From: an uncultured delta proteobacterium
GTDB lineage: Bacteria; Myxococcota_A; Polyangia; Polyangiales; Ga0077539
Reading direction: 5' to 3'
Length of the DNA stretch: 9,292 nucleotides
Assembly: GCA_903860995.1 (NCBI GenBank)
Contig: CAIOSS010001336.1
Coordinates: forward strand, 1 to 9,292
Under the pieces are notes generated by a model, which searched no databases, was not told where the DNA came from, and was given only the letters and a program-made list of their open reading frames with translations. The translations under genes and the position numbers were made by a program. The first letter of the stretch is position 1. Each line of letters opens with the position of its first letter. Shown here piece by piece: positions 1 to 9,173 of this stretch.

Positions 1-1
1 C

Positions 2-616
2 GCCCTCCGCCCCGCCCTCGCCGCCCTCGCCCGCTCCCTCCGCCTCGCCGCGCTCGCCACCGCCCTCGCGCTCCCGCCCGGCCTCGCCCTCGGCCTCTGG
101 CTCGCCCGCGTCGCCGGCACCTCGCGCCTCGCCCGCGCCGTCCGTGGGGCCCTCGACGCCGCGGCGGCTTTACCCGGCGTGGTATTCGGCCTCGCGGGCT
201 GGGCCCTCCTCGCCGCCGCCGCCGCCGGCCTCCGCGGCACCACCGCCGCGATGGCGATCGTCCTCGCGCTGCTCAACCTCCCGTGGCTCTCGTCCCGCGT
301 CGAGCGCGCGCTGCGGGCCGTCCCCGTCGAGCTCGAGGAGGCCTCGCTCGCCCTCGGCGCCTCCCACGCCCAGACCATCCTGCGGGTGAGCCTGCCGCAC
401 GCCGCGCGCGGCGTCCTCGGCGCCCTCGTCCTCTGCCTCGGCCGCAGCCTCGCGGAGTGCGCGCCGCTGCTGTGCGTCGCCCCCGCCACCGCCGAGGCGC
501 CGCTCACCATGGCCCTCTGGCGGGCGCCCACGGACTCCCCCGGGGCCGCGGTGAGCGCTGCGTTTCTCGCCCTGCTGGCGGTCGCGACCACCGCCGTGGG
601 CCGACGCCTCCGCTGA
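2..616 (+). CDS. ABC transporter permease, PstA-like (phosphate uptake), 5' end outside window
   Basis: The 3' part (204 residues) of an inner-membrane ABC permease; the reading phase begins at base 2 and the start lies upstream. Five hydrophobic stretches are visible, near in-window residues 14-35, 57-76, 79-97, 137-156 and 180-200. The cytoplasmic EAA loop, which couples to the ATPase, is clear: EEASLALGASHAQTILRVSL followed by PHA. Just before it, LPWLSSRVERALRAVP resembles the PstA stretch ahead of its EAA loop. After it, LGRSLAECAPLL lines up with the PstA signature that usually reads GETAPLL, so a phosphate permease is the best match. Two signature positions differ (G to A, T to C), so a related anion permease is possible. 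In many genomes pstB follows pstA; here the next gene is a FIST protein after 156 bp, so this gene probably ends its operon. Leu codons are mostly CTC, unlike the genes downstream. Confidence 0.75.
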   Translation, partial: ALRPALAALARSLRLAALATALALPPGLALGLWLARVAGTSRLARAVRGALDAAAALPGVVFGLAGWALLAAAAAGLRGTTAAMAIVLALLNLPWLSSRVERALRAVPVELEEASLALGASHAQTILRVSLPHAARGVLGALVLCLGRSLAECAPLLCVAPATAEAPLTMALWRAPTDSPGAAVSAAFLALLAVATTAVGRRLR

Positions 617-682
617 ACTCTGACCGGGCATCGTGGTAATGCGTGGGCGCGCGGAAGATTTCTGTGCCCCCCTTGTGGTGGC

Positions 683-698
683 GAACCGTCGACCGTTC
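683..698. promoter_or_regulatory. 16-bp imperfect dyad, candidate operator upstream of the FIST operon
   Basis: The sequence GAACCGTCGACCGTTC is symmetric around its central GTCGAC, with 14 of 16 positions matching; only the two C positions flanking the core break the symmetry. It also reads as two ACCGT direct repeats 7 bp apart. A weak promoter-like pair surrounds it: TTGTGG at 673-678 and TTCAAT at 696-701, spacing 17. A dimeric regulator bound here would cover that promoter. The promoter match is poor and no known operator consensus is recognised, so this is a candidate only. Confidence 0.25.
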
Positions 699-722
699 AA
701 TACGTCCAAGGTCGCGGGTGCG

Positions 723-742
723 GAGGCTCACCATCGAGCCTC
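723..742 (+). other. Perfect 7-bp hairpin in the leader of the FIST gene
   Basis: GAGGCTC (723-729) and GAGCCTC (736-742) are exact reverse complements around the 6-nt loop ACCATC. The structure lies 30 nt before the FIST start codon and about 106 nt after the permease stop. There is no T tract after it, so it is not a classical intrinsic terminator. It may be a structured 5' leader element or an end point for the upstream transcript. Confidence 0.35.
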
Positions 743-772
743 GCCCGACGCGCAGCCGGAGTGTGCCGTCCC

Positions 773-1912
773 ATGAAGACCCATCAGCTCTCGATTCGCG
801 CGGGCGCCATCACCCCCGAGGCCCTGGCGTCGCTCGCGGCCATCGCGCCGCAGCTCTTGTTGGTGTTCGCCGCGCCCGGTCGTCTCGATGCCGCCCTCGG
901 CGAGGCGCTGAAGCGCGCGGTCCCCGGGGCGCTGTCGCTGGGCTGCTCGACCTGCGGCGAGATCTCCGACGCCGGGGTCGACCGCGACACCACGGTGCTC
1001 ACGGCGGTGCACTTCGACGACCCGGCCCTGGTGGGCGCCAGCACCGAGATCGCCGGCATGGACGACTCCCGCGACGCGGGCCGGCGGCTCGCGGCGCAGC
1101 TGAAGGGCGACGGGCTGCGCGGCGTGCTGGTGTTCGGGCAGGGGGTCGCCATCAACGGCAGCGCGATGCTCGAGGGCATGACCGAGACCTTCGGGCCCGA
1201 CGTGGTGATCTCCGGCGGGCTCGCGGGCGACGACGGCGCCTTCGTGAAGACCCAGGTGCTCTACGACGGGCGCGTGTCCGACCGCCTCATCGCCGCGGTG
1301 GGCTTCCGCTCGCCCCGCACCCTGCTCGCGCACGGCTCCTTCGGCGGCTGGCAGCCCTTCGGCCCGGCCCGCCGGGTCACCCGCTGCGAGGGCAACATCC
1401 TGTACGAGCTCGACGGCGCGCCCGCCCTGGAGACCTACAAGCGCTACCTCGGCGCCCACGCCGACGCCCTGCCCGCCTCCGGGCTGCTCTTCCCCTTCGC
1501 AATGCTCGACGCCCAGCACGACCAGACCGGGCTCATCCGCACCATCCTCGGCGTCAACGAGGCCGACGGCAGCCTCGTGCTCGCCGGTGACGTGCACGCC
1601 GACGGCTACCTCCGGCTCATGCACGCGAGCACCGACTCCCTCGTCGAGGGCGCCCAGGCGGCGGCCGAGGCGGCGCGCGCGGCGCTCGGCGCCTCGGGCG
1701 ACGGGCTGACGGTGCTGGTGAGCTGCGTGGGCCGCAAGCTGGTGATGGGCGCGCGGGTCGACGAGGAGGTCGAGGCCGTCGGCGAGGTCTTCGGCCACGG
1801 CACCACCCTCACGGGCTTCTACTCCCACGGCGAGATCAGCCCGATGCTCCCGTCGAGCGAGTGCCGCCTGCACAACCAGACCATGACCGTCACCTTCGTG
1901 GGCGAGGCGTAG
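773..1912 (+). CDS. FIST domain (FIST_N + FIST_C) sensory protein
   Basis: A 379-residue soluble protein with no membrane segment or signal peptide. It carries both halves of the FIST sensory module, which is proposed in its family to bind small ligands and is often linked to histidine kinases and cyclic di-GMP enzymes. The FIST_N half (about residues 20-200) shows GCSTCGE at 57-63 and the later VVISGGLAGDDGAFVKTQVL. The FIST_C half (about 210-372) shows LYELDGAPALETYKRYLG, SCVGR at 317-321, FYSHGEISP around 349-357 and the closing LHNQT at 366-370. The ATG at 773 is preferred because GGAG lies 11 nt upstream (758-761); an in-frame GTG at 761 overlaps that site and has none of its own. It is the first gene of a three-gene unit; the kinase gene starts 7 nt after its stop. 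C58 and C61 form a CxxC pair inside the FIST signature. The ligand is unknown. Confidence 0.9.
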   Translation: MKTHQLSIRAGAITPEALASLAAIAPQLLLVFAAPGRLDAALGEALKRAVPGALSLGCSTCGEISDAGVDRDTTVLTAVHFDDPALVGASTEIAGMDDSRDAGRRLAAQLKGDGLRGVLVFGQGVAINGSAMLEGMTETFGPDVVISGGLAGDDGAFVKTQVLYDGRVSDRLIAAVGFRSPRTLLAHGSFGGWQPFGPARRVTRCEGNILYELDGAPALETYKRYLGAHADALPASGLLFPFAMLDAQHDQTGLIRTILGVNEADGSLVLAGDVHADGYLRLMHASTDSLVEGAQAAAEAARAALGASGDGLTVLVSCVGRKLVMGARVDEEVEAVGEVFGHGTTLTGFYSHGEISPMLPSSECRLHNQTMTVTFVGEA

Positions 1913-1919
1913 GCGCGCC

Positions 1920-4702
<2,783 letters not shown>

Positions 4703-4706
<4 letters not shown>

Positions 4707-5638
4707 AGGTCATCGTCGTGGAGGACCAGCGGGTGGTGCGGGCGAAGCTCGCGTCGATGATCGAACGGATGGGCCACGAGGTGCTCCAGGCGGAGGACGG
4801 CGAGCAGGGCGTCGCGCTCTGGCGCAAGGAGAAGCCCGGCCTGGTGCTGATGGACGCGATCATGCCCGTGCTCGACGGGTACGCCGCGGCGCGGCGCATC
4901 CGGGCGCTGGAGCCCGGCGGCTGGACGCCGATCATCTTCCTCTCCGCCGCGGAGGCCGACCAGGACCTGGAGAAGGGCATCGACGCGGGCGGCGACGACT
5001 ACCTCGTGAAGCCAGTGAGCTTCGTGGTGCTGCACGCGAAGATCCGCGCGATGCAGCGCATCGACGACATGCGCCGGCGGATCACCGAGATGACCGAGCG
5101 GCTGGCCGAGGCCAACCAGGAGCTCGCGCGGCTCAGCAACCAGGACGGGCTCACGGCGCTCGCCAACCGCCGGTGCTTCGACGACGCGCTCCGGCGAGAG
5201 GCCCGCGACGCGCGCTTCGCCGACGCGCCGCTGTCGCTGCTGTTGGTCGACGTCGACCACTTCAAGTCCTTCAACGACACCCGCGGGCACCAGGCCGGGG
5301 ACGAGTGCCTGCGCGAGGTCGCGCGGATGCTTGCGGCGCTGCGCGCCGGGCCGGGAGAAGTGGCGGCGCGCTACGGCGGCGAGGAGTTCGCGCTCATCCT
5401 TCCGGCGCACAACGCGGCGCAGGCGCAGGCGCGGGGCGAGCGACTGCGCGAGGCCATCGAGTCGCTGCGGCTGCCACACGGGGCCAGCGCGACGGCCCCG
5501 TGGGTGACCGTGAGCGTCGGGTCGGCCACCCTGCAGCCGGCCGAGGACGACGGCGAGAGCCTCGTCGCGGCGGCGGACTGGGCGCTCTACCAGGCGAAGC
5601 GATCGGGTCGCAACCAGGTGTTCGCGTCGCGCCCGTAG
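4703..5638 (+). CDS. Response regulator diguanylate cyclase (REC-GGDEF)
   Basis: A 311-residue response regulator that should make cyclic di-GMP from two GTP. The receiver (1-115) has the acidic pair E7/D8, phosphoacceptor D51 in LMDAIMPVLDG, S81 and K103 in VKPVS. A helical linker (119-145) leads to the GGDEF domain (146-308): DGLTALANRR, VDVDHFKSFND with metal ligand D183 and base-contacting N191, GHQAGDECL with D200, and the active-site loop GGEEF at 225-229. All catalytic positions are intact. The inhibitory I-site (RxxD just before the loop) is absent: the aligned residues are GPGE at 216-219. The start is GTG at 4703, sharing GTGA with the kinase stop and preceded by GGAGG. The coupling makes it the likely phosphorelay output of the HPt kinase. 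It resembles single-receiver GGDEF regulators, where phosphorylation promotes dimerisation and activity. Confidence 0.95.
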
Positions 5639-5728
5639 TGACCTTTGGGGGGCCGTTCTGGGGGTCCGGGCGTTGCGTCGGCGGGCGATCGCGGCGAGCC
5701 TCCCCAGCCGATCGGAGCCGGTGCCATC

Positions 5729-6529
5729 ATGGACCTCGATTTCCTGCTCCCTTGGTCCGCTCCCCTGGAGCCGGGACATCTCGTGCGTCGGTACCACCGC
5801 TTCCTCGCGGACGTGGTGCTCGACGACGGACGGGCGGTGACCGCCCACTGCGTCAACAGCGGAACGATGGAGGGCCTCGTGCGCCCCGGCGCCCGGGTGT
5901 GGGTGTGCGCCGCGCCGGGCCCTGGCCGCAAGCTCGCGTACACGTGGTGCGCGATGGAGCTCGACGGCGTGCGCGTGGGCGTCGACACCATCCTCCCCAA
6001 CCGGCTCGTGCGGGCGATGCTGGAGGCGCGCGCGATCCCGCGGATGGGCCCCTACGAGACCGTGCGCCCGGAGTACCCCCACGTCGCGGGGAGCCGGGTG
6101 GACTTCCGGCTCACGGCGCCCGGGACGGTGCACGACGTCGAGGTGAAGAACTGCCACCTCGTGTACCCCGACCGCCGCGGGTACTTCCCCGACTCGGTGA
6201 GCGTGCGCGCGACGAAGCACCTGCTCGCGCTCATCAAGGAGCGGCGCCGCGGCATCGAGGCGACGGTGCTCTTCGTGGTGCAGCGCGCGGACGTCCAGTC
6301 GGTGCGCCCGAGCGACCTGCACGACCCGGACTTCGGGGCGGCGGCGCGCAAGGCGGCGGCGGCGGGGGTGCGGTTCCGGGCGCTGCGGGCGACGCCGACG
6401 ACGGAGGGCGTGCGGGTGCTCGGCACCATCCCGGTCGACCTCGCGGCGTACAACCTCGGGCGACCCGCGGCGTGGCGGGAGTCCCTGCGACCGCACTCCG
6501 GCTGGGAGCGCCCGGCCAAGGCCGTCTGA
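5729..6529 (+). CDS. sfsA: SfsA family protein (sugar fermentation stimulation / putative nuclease)
   Basis: A 266-residue SfsA homologue. The family was named for stimulating sugar fermentation genes in E. coli and has a DNA-binding N-terminal region followed by a PD-(D/E)xK-type nuclease fold. Signatures seen: LVRRYHRFLADVVLDDG, then HCVNSGTMEG (usually HCPNTGSM), RKLAYTW, SRVDF with candidate metal ligand D125, DVEVKNCHL with E138 and K140, FPDSVSVRATKHL (usually RGxKHL), and a late DPDFGAAARKAAAAGVRF. The start at ATG 5729 gives the normal N-terminus, with GGAG at 5714-5717; upstream in-frame codons do not look like SfsA. It is somewhat longer than the E. coli protein (234 residues) because of a C-terminal tail after IPVDLAAYN. 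It lies 90 bp after the cyclase gene. Shared transcription is possible, but nothing suggests a functional link. Several signature positions are substituted, so activity is not assured. Confidence 0.9.
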   Translation: MDLDFLLPWSAPLEPGHLVRRYHRFLADVVLDDGRAVTAHCVNSGTMEGLVRPGARVWVCAAPGPGRKLAYTWCAMELDGVRVGVDTILPNRLVRAMLEARAIPRMGPYETVRPEYPHVAGSRVDFRLTAPGTVHDVEVKNCHLVYPDRRGYFPDSVSVRATKHLLALIKERRRGIEATVLFVVQRADVQSVRPSDLHDPDFGAAARKAAAAGVRFRALRATPTTEGVRVLGTIPVDLAAYNLGRPAAWRESLRPHSGWERPAKAV

Positions 6530-6558
6530 GCCGCCGGTCACGGCCCGGAACGACACAA

Positions 6559-6564
6559 TATACT
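6559..6564 (+). promoter_or_regulatory. Candidate -10 element upstream of the unknown-function gene
   Basis: TATACT matches the sigma-70 -10 consensus in five of six positions and lies in ACACAATATACTGG, an AT-rich island that stands out in this GC-rich DNA. It is 42 nt before the ATG at 6606, in the 76-bp gap after sfsA. No convincing -35 box is seen at 17 bp (GGTCAC at 6536-6541), so the call rests on the -10 alone. Confidence 0.35.
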
Positions 6565-6605
6565 GGCGCCGGTGCCCCGAGGTTCACTACACCGCGCGCC
6601 CCCCC

Positions 6606-7367
6606 ATGGCACGCACCCCCGCTGAGACCCGACACACCCCTGAACTCTGCGCCGCCGCCTACGAGGCGCTGCTCCCGCGCTTCGAGGCCGTCGACGCGGC
6701 GGCCCTGCTGCCCGCTCCGCCCGACCTGCGCGCCGTGGTGCGCGTCGCCCTCGACGCCGCCGACCTCGCCGACGACGACGAGCTCCGGGCGCGCTTCGCC
6801 CGGCTGCCCGCGGAGGAGTTCGCGCCGGCGGTGCCGGAGACCGTGCGCGAGGTCGGCCGCGCGATGCGCCACATGCTCCTGCGCCGCGACGCCGCCGAGG
6901 ACCAGGGCTCTGGCGTGCTCCTCGACGAGGCCTTCGCGACGCTGGCGCACGACACCCGCGCCCGCATGTTGAAGGTCGCGCTGCACTACTTCGAGGACGA
7001 CCCCGCGCACGCCGGCGAGCTGAAGCGCATCGGCCGCAAGAAGGGCCACGGCCAGCTGCGCGACGACCTCGAACGCCTGGCCGGCTTCTACGAGGCGCAG
7101 CGCGACGTGATCGAGCGCGACCCGAAGTACTACCGCGAGGCCGACGTCGCCGAGGCGCGGCGCATCGCCGCGGAGCTCACCACGCTCCTCAAGGCGGCGC
7201 AGTCCGACGAGCTCAGCCAGTGGGACGTACGCCTCGCCCAGGCGCACACCGTGCTCGCCCCGGCGCACGAGGATCTCCGGGCGGCGGGGCAGTTCCTGCT
7301 ACGCAGCGGCGGGGCCGAGCGCTTCGCGGCGCTGCCCGGCGTCCGCCGACGCGTCCGCAAGGAGTGA
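6606..7367 (+). CDS. Hypothetical helical protein, function unknown
   Basis: A 253-residue soluble protein that I do not recognise as a named family. It looks almost wholly alpha-helical and highly charged, with no signal peptide, membrane segment or catalytic motif. The N-terminal half is acidic and rich in Ala, Asp and Glu. The middle, about residues 115-190, holds LKVALHYFEDD, a basic turn GRKKGHGQLRDDLERLAGFY, and DPKYYREADVAEARRIAAEL. The C-terminal part (209-253) has RLAQAHTVLAPAHEDLRAAG followed by QFLLR and ends in a basic tail; this resembles tails I associate with uncharacterised myxobacterial proteins, which is recollection rather than a search. The start is ATG at 6606, but no Shine-Dalgarno lies at normal distance: GAGG at 6579-6582 is 23 nt away, so translation may be weak or leaderless-like. 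A 7-bp hairpin starts 10 nt after the stop. Coding bias and an open frame support a real gene. Confidence 0.75.
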   Translation: MARTPAETRHTPELCAAAYEALLPRFEAVDAAALLPAPPDLRAVVRVALDAADLADDDELRARFARLPAEEFAPAVPETVREVGRAMRHMLLRRDAAEDQGSGVLLDEAFATLAHDTRARMLKVALHYFEDDPAHAGELKRIGRKKGHGQLRDDLERLAGFYEAQRDVIERDPKYYREADVAEARRIAAELTTLLKAAQSDELSQWDVRLAQAHTVLAPAHEDLRAAGQFLLRSGGAERFAALPGVRRRVRKE

Positions 7368-7376
7368 CCCGTGCCC

Positions 7377-7394
7377 GCCACCGCGCACGGTGGC
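7377..7394 (+). terminator. 7-bp hairpin after the unknown-function gene
   Basis: GCCACCG (7377-7383) and CGGTGGC (7388-7394) are exact reverse complements around the tetraloop CGCA, starting 10 nt after the stop codon. There is no T tract, so termination is uncertain; it may instead protect the mRNA 3' end. GTGGC at 7390-7394 can also pair with GCCAC at 7400-7404, giving a mutually exclusive second hairpin. Confidence 0.35.
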
Positions 7395-7543
7395 AGATCG
7401 CCACACCGCCCTCCGCCTCGCGCGCTCCTCCCCTCGCCACGCCCCTCCGGTCCCCCACGCTGAGGCCCCTCGGTGGCACGAGCGCTGCTACCCCCCTTCG
7501 CCTGGTGCGCGCAGCAATGGCGCGATGCCCCACGGACCGCAAT

Positions 7544-7548
7544 GGAGG
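7544..7548 (+). promoter_or_regulatory. Ribosome binding site fixing the oxidoreductase start
   Basis: GGAGG lies 7 nt before the ATG at 7556. The frame is open back to about 7220 and has another in-frame ATG at 7517, but neither has a comparable site, and the residues before 7556 look like out-of-frame, low-quality sequence. The C-rich leader 7395-7540 shows no promoter I can support. Confidence 0.75.
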
Positions 7549-7555
7549 TGTCGAG

Positions 7556-9157
7556 ATGGCGAACACGGCCAACGAATCGCTCTGGCTCCCGACCGCGCCG
7601 AGGGCCCACCAGAGCCCCCTCGCCCACCCCGTCGAGGTCGACGTGGTGGTGGTGGGCGGCGGCCTCGCGGGCATGACCGCGGCGCTGCTCCTGAAGCGGC
7701 GCGGTGTCACGGTGGCCGTCGTCGAGATGCAGCGCGTGGGCCTCGGCGAGACGGGCCACACCACGGCGCACCTCACCGAGCTGGTCGACACCCGCTACGA
7801 GGAGATCGAGCGGGACTTCGGGCGCGACGCGGCCCGGCTGGTGGCAGCGTCGAGCCGCGCGGCCATCGACCACATCGAGGCCTGGTCGGCGGAGTTTCCG
7901 TGCGACTTCGAGCGGGTGCCCGGGTACCTCTACGCGGAGGGAGAGGGCGACGTCCGCGCGCTGCAGCGCGAGGTGGAGGCCGCGCGCCTCGCGGGCGTGG
8001 CGGCGGAGTTCACCCGCGAGGTGCCGCTGCCCTTCGCGGTGGCGGGGGCGCTGCGGGTGGGGCGCCAGGCGCAGTTCCACCCGATGCTGTACTTGCGCGG
8101 GCTGGCGCGGGAGCTGCCCGGCCGCGGCTGCCACCTCTTCGAGGAGAGCCGGGTGGTGGAGGTGAGCGACGGCGAGCCCCGCCGGGTGACCCTGGCCTCC
8201 GGGGTCGAGCTGCGCGCCCGCTCGGTGCTGGTGACGGCGCACGTCCCGGTGTTCAACCTCCTGGCGCTGCACACCAAGATCGCCGCGTACCGCACCTACG
8301 CCGTCGCGACGCGCAGCGCGCGGCTGCCGCCCCTGGGGCTCTACTGGGACACCGCGGACCCGTACCACTACACCCGGCGCTACGAGGACGAGCGCGGCCC
8401 GCTGCTCATCGTCGGCGGCGAGGACCACAAGACGGGCCAGTGCGACGACACCGAGGAGGCCTTCGCGCGGCTGAAGGCGTACGCGCGCGACCGCTTCGGC
8501 GCGGAGGACTTCCGGTGCCGGTGGTCGGGCCAGGTCATCGAGCCCGCCGACGGGCTGCCGTACATCGGGCGCAACTCCGCGTCGGACAACGTGTTCGTCG
8601 CGACGGGCTTCTCGGGCAACGGGATGACCTTCGGCACGGTCGCGGGCCTGATGCTCGCCGACGCGGCGCAGGGCATCGTCCACCCGTGGGCCGAGCTCTA
8701 CGAGGCCACCCGCATGAAGCTTCTGGGCGCCGTGAAGGACATGCTGGTCGAGAACGTGGACTACCCCGTGCACCTCATCGGCGACCGACTCGCGGTGCCC
8801 GCCCGCACGGCGGAAGACCTCTCCCCGGGCGAGGGCGACGTGGTGGTGGTGGGCGGCCGCCGGCTGGCGGTCTACTGCGACGAGCGCGGCACGCTCCACG
8901 GGCTGAGCCCGACGTGCACGCACATGGGCTGCCACGTGAGCTGGAACACCGCCGAGCGGAGCTGGGACTGCCCCTGCCACGGCGGGCGCTTCGACGCGCT
9001 GGGGGCGGTGCTCAACGGCCCGCCGTTGCAGCCCCTCGCCTCGGTGCCGCTCGACGAGCCCGAGCCCGCGCTGGCCGACTCCGACGAGACCTTCGAGCCT
9101 GCCGGCGCGCTCACCTCACCCGCCCAGTACCGCGTCGCAAGAGTTCTGACAGGTTGA
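7556..9157 (+). CDS. FAD-dependent oxidoreductase with C-terminal Rieske 2Fe-2S domain
   Basis: A 533-residue soluble two-domain redox protein. The DAO-type FAD domain begins with the dinucleotide motif VVVVGGGLAGMTAALLLKRR (GxGxxG at G34, G36, G39). It has the family stretch GETGHTTAHLTEL (from 64) and a second FAD contact, DNVFVATGFSGNGMTFG (344-360). After a helical linker, a Rieske domain (about 410-515) carries CTHMGC (454-459) and CPCHGG (472-477). Predicted cluster ligands are C454, H456, C472 and H475. C459 and C474 sit where bc1-type Rieske proteins have their disulfide, which fits a higher-potential centre than in dioxygenase ferredoxins. The layout matches the family of Bacillus subtilis YhfW. 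The substrate is unknown; electrons could pass between the flavin and the cluster. No twin-arginine or other signal peptide is seen, so it is probably cytoplasmic. It stands alone with its own strong ribosome binding site. Confidence 0.92.
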   Translation: MANTANESLWLPTAPRAHQSPLAHPVEVDVVVVGGGLAGMTAALLLKRRGVTVAVVEMQRVGLGETGHTTAHLTELVDTRYEEIERDFGRDAARLVAASSRAAIDHIEAWSAEFPCDFERVPGYLYAEGEGDVRALQREVEAARLAGVAAEFTREVPLPFAVAGALRVGRQAQFHPMLYLRGLARELPGRGCHLFEESRVVEVSDGEPRRVTLASGVELRARSVLVTAHVPVFNLLALHTKIAAYRTYAVATRSARLPPLGLYWDTADPYHYTRRYEDERGPLLIVGGEDHKTGQCDDTEEAFARLKAYARDRFGAEDFRCRWSGQVIEPADGLPYIGRNSASDNVFVATGFSGNGMTFGTVAGLMLADAAQGIVHPWAELYEATRMKLLGAVKDMLVENVDYPVHLIGDRLAVPARTAEDLSPGEGDVVVVGGRRLAVYCDERGTLHGLSPTCTHMGCHVSWNTAERSWDCPCHGGRFDALGAVLNGPPLQPLASVPLDEPEPALADSDETFEPAGALTSPAQYRVARVLTG

Positions 9158-9173
9158 GCGGAGCACCCGCTCA
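9155..9173 (+). terminator. 7-bp hairpin overlapping the oxidoreductase stop codon
   Basis: TGAGCGG (9155-9161) and CCGCTCA (9167-9173) are exact reverse complements around AGCAC, and the left arm begins with the stop codon itself. It lacks a T tract. Position favours a transcript-end structure, but factor-dependent termination or chance in GC-rich DNA cannot be excluded. Confidence 0.3.

Noticed and set aside
1..130. Repeated CCTCGCC-like runs at the window start as a tandem repeat
   Set aside because: They translate in phase as Ala/Leu/Arg of a permease membrane segment with CTC and GCC codons; unit length and order are irregular.
683..698. LexA/SOS box reading of the GAAC...GTTC dyad
   Set aside because: Gram-positive LexA sites have 4 nt between GAAC and GTTC; here there are 8, and no SOS gene follows.
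5685..5692. GCGATCGC palindrome, the cyanobacterial HIP1 word, with CCGATCGG nearby at 5708-5715
   Set aside because: One copy of an 8-bp GC-rich palindrome is expected by chance here, and nothing else suggests a cyanobacterium.
6520..6545. Inverted repeat GGCCGT/ACGGCC around the sfsA stop as a terminator
   Set aside because: Only 6 bp with a 14-nt loop and no T tract; too weak to annotate.
7220..7555. N-terminal extension of the oxidoreductase
   Set aside because: It overlaps the preceding gene and reads as low-complexity Arg/Pro/Ala. The strong ribosome binding site fits ATG 7556.
7130..8980. 616-residue minus-strand open frame
   Set aside because: It is an antisense shadow of the FAD-Rieske gene with no recognisable domain and composition typical of GC-rich shadows.
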